Assembly: GCF_000220395.1 (NCBI RefSeq) | Contig: NW_004085918.1 | Location: 1 to 64,000, forward strand | Length of the DNA stretch: 64,000 nt | Direction: 5' to 3' | Origin: Ichthyophthirius multifiliis | Taxonomy: Eukaryota > Ciliophora > Oligohymenophorea > Hymenostomatida | Shown: in pieces, positions 12,639-27,236 of the stretch | Layout: each line of letters starts with the position of its first letter | Position numbering within the stretch: the first letter of the stretch is position 1 | Made by a program: the position numbers and the translations under genes | Notes under the pieces: generated by a model | Databases searched by the model: none | What the model was told of the DNA's origin: nothing | The model's input: the letters and a program-made list of their open reading frames with translations, nothing else

Positions 12639-14357
12639 ATGCAATCATTCAAACTTCACATAGTATCAGAGCATTTAAAAGATCGATACCCATATTTAGA
12701 AGCTGAATTTAATGATAGATATGATAAAACAGAGGTTTACATTTTTTTAAACTCAAAAATATTATTATAAAAAAAATAATATTGAAATAATAAATAAAAA
12801 GGTATATCACGCAGCATTTGATAGAAGTATACCAAAATTAATTGAAATATTGTTAATGCCTGACATAGAAGCATTTAAATATAGAGATGCTTTAATTACT
12901 TTAAACGAAATGGTATCTCATTAAGAAAACAAAGATATAATGATTAGTTCAGGTTTAGTAGCTATAGCTTCAGCTTTTCTCCACCATAAATTAGTAGAAA
13001 TAAGAAGAGAAGCAGTACTTTTAATTGGTTCTTTAGTAACAATAATGAGAGGAAGATAACATGTTTTGGATACTACATATGAAGGTTTTTAAAAAATGTT
13101 ATTTGATTAAAATTTATAGGCAAGGTAAATAAAATATTATTTTATATTTTTATTAATATTTTGGTTTTTCATAAAAAAGAGAAGCATGTGCATGGGCTTT
13201 ATGTAGGTTTATAACAGGAAGAGATGGTGTAGATTAATTATGTAAAGCAAAAATAATAGAACACATGGTAAATTCGTTTTTATAATATACTGAAAATCCA
13301 AACATAAAAGAAGCAAAATTTATTGTATGTATTTTAGAGGCTTTCTTAAACATTTTATAATATGATAATGGCATCATATTTTTTATTAGAACTGGAATAG
13401 TCGCTCGTTTAAATTAAATATTAAAAAATGAAAACAATATCTACTATGACAAATAATGGAGTTTGAGAATAAATTATTTATGTTTGGATTGTTTGGCTAA
13501 AATAGTTGTTAATATGGAGGGAAAACAAGAAGGAATAGACCTATATATTATAAATACTGCTAGTAACTTTTTAGATTCACATATCTAAGAAGAAAGAAAA
13601 TATTCTTCTATTCTAATAATGAATTGTAGTATTCATTTGGATGGAAAAAAGTAATGCACTTACGTTAAAAATGATGAAATTATTAAAAAACTTATTTCTT
13701 TGCTTGATAGTAAAGATGAAAATCTTAGAATTGATGTCAAATAGGCTTTAAAAAATATTTCTGAGCTACCTGATGGATTTTTAGTCATTACTAGTATTTT
13801 AGCTCATAATTTAAATTATTTAAAAGAAGTTATTTTTTCTTTTTTTATTTAAATATATATAAAAAACTAGGTTTTTTCAGTATAAAATGGAGATAAAAGA
13901 GTTTTTGAATTTTCAGTAATTACAGCACTTTCTTAATTATTGCCAAAAACATCTGAATTAGAAAATCCTCCCAATCTTCCATAAGATAAAATTACAGAAT
14001 ACGAAAAATATTGTATCGCTATTTGCTCTTTTATTCTTAATTATGATGAGGTAATAAATGATGCAATTGAAGAAATTGTTAAACTAGTAGAAAAATTAGG
14101 TAATTATATTTAGAATAATTTTTATATTTTTGTTGATTTTTTAATTAATAGCTCCATTTTTGTTATTTAAACATAATAAGTAATTATAAGATATGGTAGC
14201 ACATACCCTTTATAAACTTATTTAAGACTAAGATACAAGACGGGATTTGCTTTAATATAAATTAAAATATGGCAATGTTAAAAGTATTTAAAGTAATTCA
14301 ACTTTAAATGAAGAATTTTTCAAATATAAAAAGTTAAATGATTTGATTGATAAATGA
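12639..14357 (+). CDS. ARM-repeat protein, possibly radial-spoke RSPH14-like
   Basis: Four exons: 12639-12734, 12802-13124, 13180-14099 and 14152-14357, with introns of 67, 55 and 52 nt (514 residues). The protein is almost wholly alpha-helical with repeated armadillo-type units such as RDALITLNEM followed by a Gly-containing turn, then LVEIRREAVLLIGSL, and REACAWALCRFI. This builds a superhelical binding surface. The layout (an opening unit with SIPKLIEILL, then repeated helix pairs) resembles the ARM-repeat proteins of ciliary radial spokes (RSPH14), but it is longer than the human protein of about 350 residues and I cannot assign it firmly. A stretch at about 13836-13877 can be read through or removed as a 42-nt intron without changing frame; I left it in. 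Confidence 0.75.
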
Positions 14358-14640
14358 TTTTTTTTTTTTAAATTATTATTTTATTATAAAAAAAAAAAAA
14401 CTTTTTATGTTTTATTACAATTGAAATGTTAACTAATTTTTTTTTATTATTATAATTATTTGAAAATAAAAATAATAAATTTTCTATTAGTTTATATATT
14501 AAATATAAACTATTTTTTTTTATGTACTAATATTACTTGGGCTATTTTATTTTTATATAATAAATTATAAAATTTTAAATATTATTAATTATTAAATTAA
14601 TTAATATTTTTATATTTCTTTTTTTTTTTTAATTATTTAT

Positions 14641-15399
14641 ATGAGACATCTAGATTTATCATCTAATTGCATTCAATTTTAAACAAAAGATAAAAAAAAA
14701 TATTGTGCTTAGCTTATAATAAAAAATAAATCGAGTTAAGAAGTTTAATTCAAAATAAAAACAACAAATAAAAACAATTTTAGAGTAATTCCGCATAATG
14801 GAGTTTTAGAATAAAATAATTCTAAATTAATACATTTTGAAATTTTAAATTAAGTATTTTATTTAATTATTATGATAATATGTTTTACAAATATGTATAA
14901 ACATCAAAAAGAATTTGTAAAATTTTGAACAATTTTAAAAAGAAAAGTTTCTTCTATTAACTAAGAAAGTATAAAAAATAGATTCTTTAAAAGTATAAGA
15001 TATAGAAACAGATTAAAATGATAAAAAAGAGGATCAAATATTACTTAATATTTAAATTAACAATAACAATACTTAAATTAGCAAAGAAGAATATGTATTA
15101 TTATTTTTATTCTTATTAAAAGTTAATTATTTTAGGACAATAGAATTAAAATATTATAAAAATAATATGATTAAACAATATATAATATAAATGATTTATA
15201 ACTTTAAAGAAAGTAAATAAATGATCAAATTAACTATTTAATGTCACTTAATATTAGTAAACAACAACAACAAAATTATATTTTTTTTATTATTATTATT
15301 TTTTAATAATTTTTTATTCTTATAGAACTATTTTCTAAAAAAATTAATATTATTATAATAGCTATTGGATTTTCATTAACTTTCTTATTTTATAATTGA
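14641..15399 (+). CDS. VAP-like MSP-domain protein with C-terminal membrane anchor
   Basis: Four exons: 14641-14853, 14912-15094, 15136-15256 and 15326-15399 (196 residues; introns 58, 41 and 69 nt). Exon 1 encodes most of a major-sperm-protein domain: strands around CIQF, the FKIKTTNKNNFRV signature and a following PHNGVL turn. The segment KEKFLLL in exon 2 matches the KDKFLVQ strand that closes the domain in VAPA/VAPB. A Gln/Asn-rich helical linker follows, and exon 4 encodes a hydrophobic tail of about 18 residues (INIIIIAIGFSLTFLF). That order of MSP domain, helix and tail anchor is the VAMP-associated protein plan. These proteins sit on the ER and bind FFAT peptides to form membrane contact sites. 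The last intron was chosen because it joins the tail in frame and shortens a low-complexity read-through. Confidence 0.8.
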
Positions 15400-15582
15400 A
15401 ATAAATAAAAAAAGAAATATCATTTTACTTATTATTTATTTTATATTATATAAAAATATAAATATATTTAGTAAGAAACATATTATCCTAAAAAAGCAAA
15501 TTTTATTAATAATAAAAAAAAATATAATTAAAAAAGCCAAAAAAAATAAAAAAAAAATTAAAAAAAAATAATAATAATAAAA

Positions 15583-16646
15583 ATGCAAGATTCATCATAT
15601 TAAGAGGCGAAAAAAATTGCGAAAATAGTAAAAACTTTATATGAGATGGCCAGAGATAGAGGTACAGCAATAAAAACATAATTCGCAAAAAATTAAATAT
15701 AAAATAAAAAAGGATATTCAAAAGATGCTAATATAAATCTTTAATAATATGATTCAGATGATAATTTAAATGGTTTAATTTCAAAGGTTAAAGAAAGAGG
15801 ATTGGTAGTAGATTTTATTCCTCCTTTTCGTCATGATTTTAATTTTGATGAATTGAATAGCAAGGCAATGAGAATGTATTAATATTTATAAGTTTTTCAC
15901 TGTAAAAAAGAGCCCTTATCAGATATAGAATTGAAATTATACGCATAATAAGCATAATAATATGTTAAGGAAGATTAGGATAATGACCCTGATGGTTACT
16001 TTTTTTTTAATTGTATTATTCTTGTTCATGGAAACCCTGAAGATAAAAAAATAGTTTCTAAAAAAGCCTAAGACGTAATTAATTATTTTTTGAACTAAAA
16101 TAAAAAAATAAAAAAATTGATAATAGTATTCTCAAGTCGCGAATAAATTTTATAGGGATGCTGTAGAAAAATTTGATTGAAAAATTATTAAGTTTAAACG
16201 GCTTACTTAAATCAAAAAAAGATATTGTTTTACCAGGTAAATAAAAAAAAAAATATTATAATTAAATTTGAAATTATATTATTTAATTTTGAAATAATAA
16301 TGAATCTTTTATTAAACTAAAAATATAGAAAATAAATAATTCTACAAAACTGAATATTTTGACTATGAAGATTTTATTATAAACATTACTAAACATAAAT
16401 TAGTTCCTAAGCATATTCCTTTAAATTGTATTGAAAAACTGGAATTAATGAAAAAATAGTATTTATAAATAAATATTATTTTATACTTTTTAATAAAATA
16501 GTAATATAACAGATTCTCAATTACCAAAAATATTACCCACAGATCCAATTAATAAGTATTTTGGTCTTAGGATAAAATAGGTATTTAAAATAGAAAGAGA
16601 TTCAGAAACTGCAGGAAAATATATTACCTATAGAATAGTTAGTTGA
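15583..16646 (+). CDS. RPB5: DNA-directed RNA polymerase subunit RPB5 (RPABC1)
   Basis: Exons 15583-16135, 16156-16236, 16329-16458 and 16502-16646 give 302 residues. The C-terminal assembly domain is unmistakable: INITKHKLVPKHIPL, then ITDSQLPKILPTDP, YFGLR and RDSETAGKYITYRIV, matching the RPB5/archaeal RpoH core shared by RNA polymerases I, II and III. The N-terminal jaw domain is recognisable (KTLYEMARDRG) but extended relative to the human protein of 210 residues. Introns 2 and 3 are 92 and 43 nt. The join at 16136-16155 needs either a 20-nt GT...AG intron or a one-base change; this is the least secure point. It lies 153 bases from the 3' end of the histidine kinase gene on the other strand. 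Confidence 0.9.
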
Positions 16647-16799
16647 GTTTTTTTCTTCTAAAAAAGCAAAAAAGGTTAATTTATATGAAATTATAATAAT
16701 AAATGAAAGATATTTATATACATTAAAAATATTTTGCCATTTTTATTTGATATAAATTATATATTTTTTTTTATATTTTTTTATAAAATAAATAAATTA

Positions 16800-19700
16800 T
16801 CAATAATATTTTTAAATTAAATATTTTAATTATTATTTATCAATTGGTTTATATAGATAATCATTCATACCAGCCTCTTAACAATTTTAATATTCTTAAG
16901 ATTCTGGAGAATATCCTGAACAACCTACAATAATTATATTTTAATATTTCGAATTTTTTCTAATTCTTTTAGTTATTTCTATTCCATCAACTTCAGGCAT
17001 GCAAATATCCATAAAAATAATTTTAAATCCAACGCAATTTTATAAATTACAAAAATTATTTTATAACTTTTCAAAACATTATTCATAACTGTCTGCAGCC
17101 TCAGAACTTATATTAAAAATCATTTGAAGATAACTTTAAAGCGCAATTATATTAAATTTAGTATCATCAACAATTAATATTTTTTTACATTAGCAATTCG
17201 TATTTTTAATAACTTAGTTTATGTTAGTAGATTTATTATCAATATTTTAATTATTATTTTCACTAACAATATTCTAATGAGCATTATCATTATTAATACC
17301 ATTATTAATATCATTATTAATATTATTATTAATATTTTTATTACTATCAATAATATTGCTAAGAACCCTGTTTTCATTATTATTAAATTTATTGAAATAA
17401 TCAAAATTTGTAATAGTATTTTCGCATAATTTATCAATTTATATTTATGGAATATTCCCATCATCAATATTAGAATTAATTGTATTTTAATTATTATTAT
17501 TATTATCGACTATTAAAATATTATTTTTATCATTATTATTATTATTATTTATTTAGTTCAAAATAATACTTTCTTCGTTTATAATATCTAATTATTGGAA
17601 TTGAGTATTTTTTCGATTCTAGCTTTCATTTATATTAAATGTTTAACTATGATTCATAATTAAAAATTTAAATTCAGTTCCTTAATTTTGTTAAGAACTT
17701 ATTTATAAACCTGTATTTTGAAAATATGGTTCACTTAATTTTTTTGCTAATTCATTAGAAATCATTAGACCTAAACCAACTCCTAAAGGATTTAAATTTT
17801 CTTAATCATCTAATTTAGAAAATGCTTTAAATAAATTACTTTATTAAGTTTAATCTATGCCTATTCCTGTATCTTTTACTTTTATTTAAATCATATTATT
17901 ATGTTCATTTTCATTTTTGTTTTCATATATACTAACATGTGTTAATATCTATCCTTGTTTTGTAAATTTTATTGCATTTCCAATTAAATTTATTATTATT
18001 TATCGGATTCTTAAAGCATCTGAACAAATAAACCGAGGTAAATTATCATCAAATTCCATTTATAATTTTAAATTATGGCTTTCTGCTTGAATTTACATTA
18101 ATTAAATTATTTCTTCTAATACTTTTCTTAGTTCTAAATTTTATTTACATATTTTAAATCTACCTTATTTTACTTAAGCTAAATCAAGTAAATCTTATAT
18201 TAAATTACTTAATAACTTCGCACTTATTAATGCTGGAGATAAATATTATTTTATGTTTTCCTAAACTTCGTTAATACATATTTCTAACATTCCAATTATA
18301 CAATTTAATGGTGTTCGTATTTCATGTGCTACTTAACTCAACATTTAGCTTTTATTTTAATCTATTTACTTTTTATTTTTTAGATTTTTTTGTTTTTTAA
18401 AAAAATAAATAAACTTTTAATAATTCTATTTCATTAAAGTGTGATATGTCCTTTATAACTAAAAGAATGTTTTATTCTTTGTTTATTATGCATGGAATGA
18501 ACATTATTTCAAAGTATTTTATCTTTTTAGATTTTAATTCATATTTTGTAAACATTCTTGTTTAGATGCCTATCATTTCATAATTTTCTAAAAATTTTAG
18601 GCTTTTTAATTATTTCTAATATAAATAAATAAAATGTTTTGTTATTATTTTTTTAATTTTTAAATTACATGAAGTGATTATATTTCACTTAAGACAGAAT
18701 CACTTGTGGATTATATCTTTATATTAATTTAATATATAAATACATTTTTATTTAGGAAAAATTATATTAGTACTATTTAAATTTGATATGAAGATGGATT
18801 AACTATATTAAATCTTTTTAATTTTATATCTTATAAATTAAGAATTTAATTATCAGTCAAATAATTAGTAATAGAATAACATCTATCAACCCTTTGAACA
18901 GATATAGCATCTTTATCTTAATTTTCATTTACTATATTAAATGCATTATTAAAATTATCATTATTTAGGTTAGATTAATCAAGAAATGTTATTCTTCTAG
19001 TTAGACTATTTATCAAATTTTAATCTTAACACTATCCTTACTATTAATATTTAATGTTTTATTTGAATTTATCATTAGTATCTAATGTATTTTTAAAGCT
19101 TTTTAGAAGTTCTATACATTCTTCTTTGTTATCACATTCTAAATATTGATTTAATGTTTAGTTTATTTAAGTTTTCTAATAAGAAATAAAAGCATATATA
19201 TATATATATATATATTTAATTTATTTACTTGACTTGATGAATCCGTAGGAATAATAGCAATTCCTTAAGGAATAATATTAAAGAACATATTATAGAAATT
19301 AACTAAATTAAGAATTTATAAATTCTAACTATTTTATGTTTATTATTATTTATTTAAATTAACACCATTTATTGAATTAGTATTTATCTAATTATAAGTC
19401 TGATTTTTGGAATTTTATAAACTATAATTTAATGAAGGACTTTTATTTTTTTCTTATTTTTTAATTTTATTTTTTTATTAAATATTATACAAGTCTAAAT
19501 TATATAATTCAAAATTTTCCTGATTGGCGATAATAATAGGAAATCCAGATTAATTTTTATTGTTATATACATATGATTACTTATTTTTATTATTAATTAA
19601 ATTTTATTCTTTTGTATTTGTTACTTACTTTAAATATCTATTTATATTTATTGAATGTTTAACAGATGCATACATAACAAATAAAATAAGAATATAAAAT

Positions 19701-20227
19701 TGAAAAATAAATAAAATAGTGATTGATATTTAATTAAAATTGAAAAGTCTTATTGTAACGAATACAGCCCCTGAGAATATTATAAATAAAGAGAATTTGA
19801 AAGATTATAATTCTTTTAGAAAAAATAGCATCAATATAATTAGTTCAAAAGATATTATTAAATTTTTGTTAAAAAAATAATGTGTTTGCATCATCATTTC
19901 TTCTATTCCTAAAATAAAAATTGCTAAATTATAAATACAAAGCAATAAATCTTTTTAATAAAGAGTTAATGTCTTATATTATTTTGATTTAAGCATTATT
20001 AAAAAAAGAACTATAATAGTTAATCTAATAAGTGATATTATTAATAAAGGTTTACATTCTAAATCATACTCAAAAATAAATGAAAAAATATCTGATATTT
20101 GTATTAGAAATATACAAATTGAAAGCAAAAATAAATTTTCTTTATTTTATGCCTATTGCTCTTTTATATATATTTTGAATTTTTAAATAGTATTTTCATT
20201 TATATTTTAATTTATATTAATGTTCAT
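16800..20227 (-). CDS. Membrane hybrid histidine kinase with receiver domain
   Basis: Five exons: 20227-19229, 19175-18774, 18716-18669, 18615-18415 and 18368-16800 (1072 residues; introns 53, 57, 53 and 46 nt). The N-terminus has about six hydrophobic helices. A PAS-like region spans roughly residues 484-550. The HisKA box is QVAHEIRTPLN with His565, followed by the N box (GNAIKFT), the G1 box DTGIGI and the G2 box GVGLGL. A long Asn-rich linker leads to a C-terminal receiver: KKILIVDD, phospho-acceptor Asp1004 in IFMDICMPEVDG, and the conserved Lys in YKPID. It would autophosphorylate on His and pass phosphate to its own Asp. All key residues are present, so it should be active. The ligand is unknown. 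The 57-nt intron could be read through, since its length is a multiple of three. Confidence 0.93.
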
Positions 20228-20459
20228 TTATTATCTAAATGAATTAAAAAATAAAATATATATTAATAAAATTATTATTAAATTATGAAATTAATAAATG
20301 TTTATTTATTTAAATATAATAAACAATATTAATAGTTTTTTTAATTTTAATTATTAATATAAATAAAATTTATATATTTATTGAAATTATTTATTTTTTA
20401 TTAAAAAAAAATCAAAATCTTTTTTTTATATTTTTTGTTATTAACATAATATTTAAAAA

Positions 20460-21371
20460 ACTAATTTTATTTTATTTTTGCGATAAGATATAATTTTATA
20501 TCGATTTTTGTATTTATTTGCTTTACAATAAATTATTTTCATCTTACTTAATATTATTTGATTTATTTATATATCTTCTGATAATTAAATAATTATTTTA
20601 GTTATTTAATCAATATTATTTAATTAAGAGCCTTAATACTTAAATTATTAATTTTTTATTTTGGATTTTTAAACATTTTTCACTTTTTTTTAAAAAAAGA
20701 AAATAATTTTTTCATTTATTAATATTTCTTTATTTTAGTTATATTATATTTTTATTCAAGATATTATTACTAACCTTTTTATAGCTTAAGTTGTTCATGC
20801 AAAATTTATTTTATTTATTCTATTCAATATTTTTAGCAAAACTTATATTATTTTTCTCCTATTTCTCTTATAATGTTATACTAATAATAATATTATAATA
20901 TTTATTGTTTTTATTTATAAAAATTTGTTTATTTATATAAACCTTAAAATAAATATTTGTTAGTTTTTCTAAATGATTAAAGCTTTAATTGCATTATTTA
21001 ATTTAGTTTAATTTATATAGTTTAACTAATATTTTTAATTTAGTTTAGATTTTCTATTTTATTTATAAAAGCTAATTATTGTTATTAAATTATTTTGATG
21101 TATTGTTTAAAAATATTTGTTTAATTGTACTTACATGTTTTTTTTATTTAATATTATATTTAAGTTTTTATGATTCTATTGATTTAAATTATGTTTAATC
21201 ATTTTATTTGAATACATTTAAGTTTTGATTATATAAGAATAAATACTATTTTTTTAAAAAAAAATATTTCTTTATCAATGCAATTTATTTTTATGCTAAT
21301 TTAAACAAATATTTAAATCTTATTAAAATATATCGAATTATGTTCTTGATATTTAATTTTTAACAAATCAT
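20460..21371 (-). CDS. Possible Asn/Gln/Lys-rich gene upstream of the histidine kinase
   Basis: A TGA-free frame runs from ATG at 21371 down to about 20690, and then, after a plausible 43-nt GTA...AAG intron near 20710-20755, continues to about 20460. The composition (Lys, Gln, Asn, Ile with scattered Ser and Cys) resembles other hypothetical genes here, and G+C is slightly above the flanks. No domain is recognised and no convincing in-frame TGA was found before the kinase start. TGA is rare in such A/T-rich DNA, so long open frames arise by chance; this is a weak call. Confidence 0.25.
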
Positions 21372-21783
21372 ATAAATTTATAAACTTTTTTATAAAAATT
21401 AATATGAAAATATGAAATAAATATAAAGAAAGAATTACTTTATATTAATAATTAATATAATTGCTATTTACAAATTTATATTCTTAAAATTTACAAAATT
21501 ATAAAAACAATGTAAATTTTAAAAAAAAAAAATTAAATAGAAAAACATTATTATATAAATAAAAAATTATTGAAGAATATTAATTAAAATATTTGCTAAA
21601 GTAAATAGCTATTATTTTATTATATTTATTAATAAATTTTTAATAATAATATATTCATTCTTTTTTTTTTTAAAAAAAAAAAAAAAATATTTTTATTTTT
21701 ATTAATAAATTATTTATTCATAAAATAAAAAATACTTACAAATTTTAACAAGAATAAACTATAATTTTTATAATTTATAATAG

Positions 21784-23131
21784 ATGTTTTAATATACTGG
21801 AAACTATTAAGATAATTAATATAACTAATAAGATGTATTTAAAAATATAAATTCAAATGGCTTAATTATAAAAACAACTAAGCTAAAACAATAATAATTT
21901 TCAGTTAAAAAATTATCATCAACAAAAGAAAAGAAGGCCTTAAAAATTTACATTTAATCTAAAAAATAAAAAAGTTTTGAATAAATTAAATAAGCTTTTC
22001 CATTACACCCAAATTTTATTGTAAAGTACGGGAATTAAACTTATCGCAAATCATTTAGTAATAAAAATATTTTTAGTTAAATATTTAACAAACCTTAAAA
22101 AACTTCTATCATAGACTAATAATAGATAATTAAAATTAATGATAAAAATAATGATTTATATTTTTCAAATAATTAATAAGTTCATAGAAAAAATATAATT
22201 TAAAATGAAACTGCGTATTAAAAATATTTTAATTAATTAGTGAAAAAAAATTAAATAAATATATAAAAATCACAAGAATAAAAAATTAGAGAAAACTATA
22301 AATGTTTTTAAAATTCATTTCAAAATTTCATTTGTAGTAATAATTAATAAATATTAAAATAAAATGACAAAAATAACTAAACAGAAGAAAATTATTATTA
22401 TAATAATTAATAAGATGATCAAAAAGAAATTTTAAAAAACTCGCTTAATGATTAAAATTAGCAAAATAATTAAAAATAAATAAAATAACAAATATTTAAA
22501 AAACATGCATTATCACAAAATTAATAACTTTAAGTTTAAGAATAAAAATAATTATTAAATTATTTATCACCTACCAAATCTAAACTTGAGTCTAAAAATA
22601 ATAAAAAAAATAAAAATTCGCATTAAGTTATGAAAGAAATACCATTTGTAAAGATAAACCTTAAATTAATTTAAATTAGACTGGAAGAAAGTCTATTTCT
22701 TGTTCATTTTATAATATAAATAGATTTTATAAAGAAGATTTTATGAAATAAAAAAATAAAATATTCTAAAATAGCAAAACTTAATAAAATGAAAGTTTAT
22801 CAAAAAAAAAAAAAATTGTTTTCGTAAAACTAATACTAAAAAGATTAATTATAAATTTTAAACAATTAGTTTAATTAAATTTATGACATTTAAAAGATAG
22901 AGAAAATTGTTTAGATAATAAAAATTCTAAAACTTAAAAAATATCTCTCATTTACCAAAACATTTAATCGAAATAATAAAATATTTAAAAGTAAATAGAT
23001 TTAGATAATAATTATTAAAATTCTAATATAAAAATTCTTTTAATAGTAATATTAATACTTCGAAAGAAAATTAAATAGAACCATGGATAATAAAACATGA
23101 TTAATCTATATTAGATATAAATATATTTTGA
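21784..23131 (+). CDS. Lys/Asn/Gln-rich hypothetical protein with an A-run frame break
   Basis: The frame opens at ATG 21784 and encodes a basic, Asn/Gln/Ser-rich protein. A short intron of about 32 nt (GTAAAG...TTAG, near 22647-22678) is needed to stay in the frame that continues with CSFYNINRFYKEDF. After a run of 14 A at 22802-22815 the coding signal moves by one base and proceeds, basic and Gln-rich, to a clean end at TGA 23129-23131 (last residues DINIF). No domain is recognised. The A-run break looks like a homopolymer length problem or a real lesion, since codon character is good on both sides. Confidence 0.5.
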
Positions 23132-23297
23132 ATAAAAAAATTAATTATAAATATATCTTTTATTAATTATTTTTAAAAAAAAAATTTATATTTTTGGGCA
23201 TTAATATAATATAATTTATAAGAATTTGCAATTATTATAAATACTTTAAAATTTATTATTCAAAAAAAATAAAAATAATAATAATAATTATTTAAGT

Positions 23298-24388
23298 ATG
23301 AATTCTTATTTTTACTTATTTAAATATATAGTGATTGGCGATACTGGTATCTAAAATTATTAAATTAAATTAAAAATATAAACTAGAAATAATAATTTTT
23401 TTCAATTGTAATAATTTATATTTTTTTGACAAAAAAGGAGTAGGTAAATCATGTTTAGTTTTATAGTTTACTGATGGAAGAGTAAAAGAAAGACATGATG
23501 TAACAATTGGAATAGAGTTTGCTGTGAAAACTGTTCGTGTAAATCAAAAAAATATTAAGCTTTAGATTTGGGATACTGTAATATAAAATAATAATAAAAA
23601 AATATAGAAATAAGATTATAATTTGAGCATTTATTATTTAATTATTAATAATAGGCAGGTTAAGAAAATTTCAAATCAATTACAAAATCTTATTATAGAT
23701 CAGCTATAGGAGCAATATTAGTATATGATATTACAAAGTTAAATATAGTAAAAAAAAAAGTTAGTTTTGAATTAATGATTATTTATACCATATTATTTTT
23801 TTATAATATATTTTATATATTTATTATTTTATAAAACAACTTATAGAAAAGAAAGCTTTTAAAATATATCTAAATGGCTTTAAGAAATAAAAACAAATGG
23901 AAATAAATATATAGTTTTTGCCTTGATAGGAAATAAAAAAGACAAAGAAGAAAAGTAAAAATAAAATATATCAATAATTAAAATTTATTTTAACTAAATA
24001 TAATTAATAATTTATATTATATATATAAAACAAAAAAATATTAATTTATAAACAGTCGATAAATATCTAAAGAAGAAGCTGAATCATTTGCGCATTAAAA
24101 TAATTTACTTTTTTTTGAACTAACAGCTAATAATAATGAAAGTGTAAATAATGCTTTTATTAAAATTTCTGAGCGAATCGAATAGTTGATAAAAAATTAA
24201 TAAATATAATTAGGAGACTTAGTAATATATTTTAATTTTGTATAAATTTTAAATTTTAAAAGAACTAAGGCGTTAAAATTGGATCAGAATATAATGAATC
24301 ATCAAGCTAATAATCATATCAATCATAATAATTGGCAACACCTTTAAGTAGTTATAAAAAGGAGTAATCGAAGTCTTATTGCTGTTGA
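23298..24388 (+). CDS. RAB2: Small GTPase RAB2
   Basis: Six exons: 23298-23346, 23438-23577, 23655-23737, 23847-23954, 24056-24221 and 24263-24388 (223 residues; introns 91, 77, 109, 101 and 41 nt). It starts with YLFKYIVIGDTG as in RAB2, with P-loop GDTGVGKS at residues 14-21, switch I TIGIEF, switch II WDTAGQE, GNKKD for guanine recognition, and TAN in place of the usual SAK. The C-terminus ends in two cysteines for geranylgeranylation. RAB2 acts in ER-Golgi and endolysosomal traffic. All nucleotide-binding residues are present. The first intron splits the P-loop codon region. The high intron density contrasts with the intronless V-ATPase gene downstream. Confidence 0.93.
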
Positions 24389-25017
24389 AATTTTTTTTTT
24401 AAATAAAAGTATATGTAATTTATTGTTTTTATTTAATCTTAAAATAAATACTTTATTAATTTTTAAATAACATATCAATATATAAATAAAATAAAATATA
24501 GATTTAATTTTTTTAAAATATATATTTATTTTAAAATATGATTTATTTACTTGTTCTTATTTTAATTTTTTAGCTATTTTATATTTTTATTTATTTTAAA
24601 ATAAAAGATATAGTTAAAATTAAAATATTAATTTTTAGAAACTATATTTTATTCTGAATAAATATTTTAAAGTTTATTTAAAAAAACTAAACTAAATGAT
24701 TTTTTTATATATATTTAATCTAAAATAATATAAAAATTGCAATTAATTATAATGTTATTAAAAAAATATGATTTATTTTAAATTATTTAAAAAACAATTT
24801 ATAAATAAAAAAATAAATTTCTAATTTTTATTTATTTTTATCAAATAAAAAAAATCATTTAAAATTTAGAGGAAAAATAATATTTATAAAAAAATATATT
24901 TATATTTATATTAAAACTAAAAAATAAAAATAAAATTAAAAATAAATAATATTTTACAAAAAATAAAAACATATATTAAATTAAATTTTCTAAAAATATA
25001 ATAAAAAAAACTAATAC
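24389..25017. other. A/T spacer between RAB2 and V-ATPase genes
   Basis: Nearly pure A/T with no supported coding frame. It should contain the RAB2 3' end and the V-ATPase promoter. Confidence 0.6.
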
Positions 25018-26868
<1,851 letters not shown>

Positions 26869-27236
26869 GTTTAATTTTCTCTCTTTTTTATATTTACATA
26901 TATGATATTGGAAAGTAAAAAAAACTAATATTTTTTTATTAAATACATAATATTTAGTTTTTTTTTATTTGAATAAAAAAATAAATAATACATTTTAAAT
27001 AAATGAAAAAATACATTTTTATTAATAATTGCAAATTAATGTCTTTTAATTTCAAATATATTTTACAATTGATTCTTGTTTTTTTTTTAAATAATAATAA
27101 TAATAATTTATTTTATAAAAAATGTTTTATTAAACATTTAATTGGTTTTCAATAAATAAAAATATTTATTTAAAAAAAAAAATAAAACATATTTCAAAAC
27201 AAAAAGTTATTAAAATTTCAAATTATAAAAAAAAAA
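26869..27236. other. A/T spacer
   Basis: Only homopolymer-rich A/T DNA; nothing supported. Confidence 0.6.

Noticed and set aside
13836-13877. Possible 42-nt intron in the ARM-repeat gene
   Set aside because: Removal and retention both keep frame; the retained version reads as a plausible helix, so it was not annotated as an intron.
15506-15721. Minus-strand Phe/Leu-rich open frame
   Set aside because: It lies antisense to the start of RPB5 and the A-rich leader; the composition is that of reversed Lys/Asn codons.
17219-17467. Minus-strand Ile/Met-rich open frame
   Set aside because: It is the wrong frame of the Asn-rich linker (AAT repeats) of the histidine kinase.
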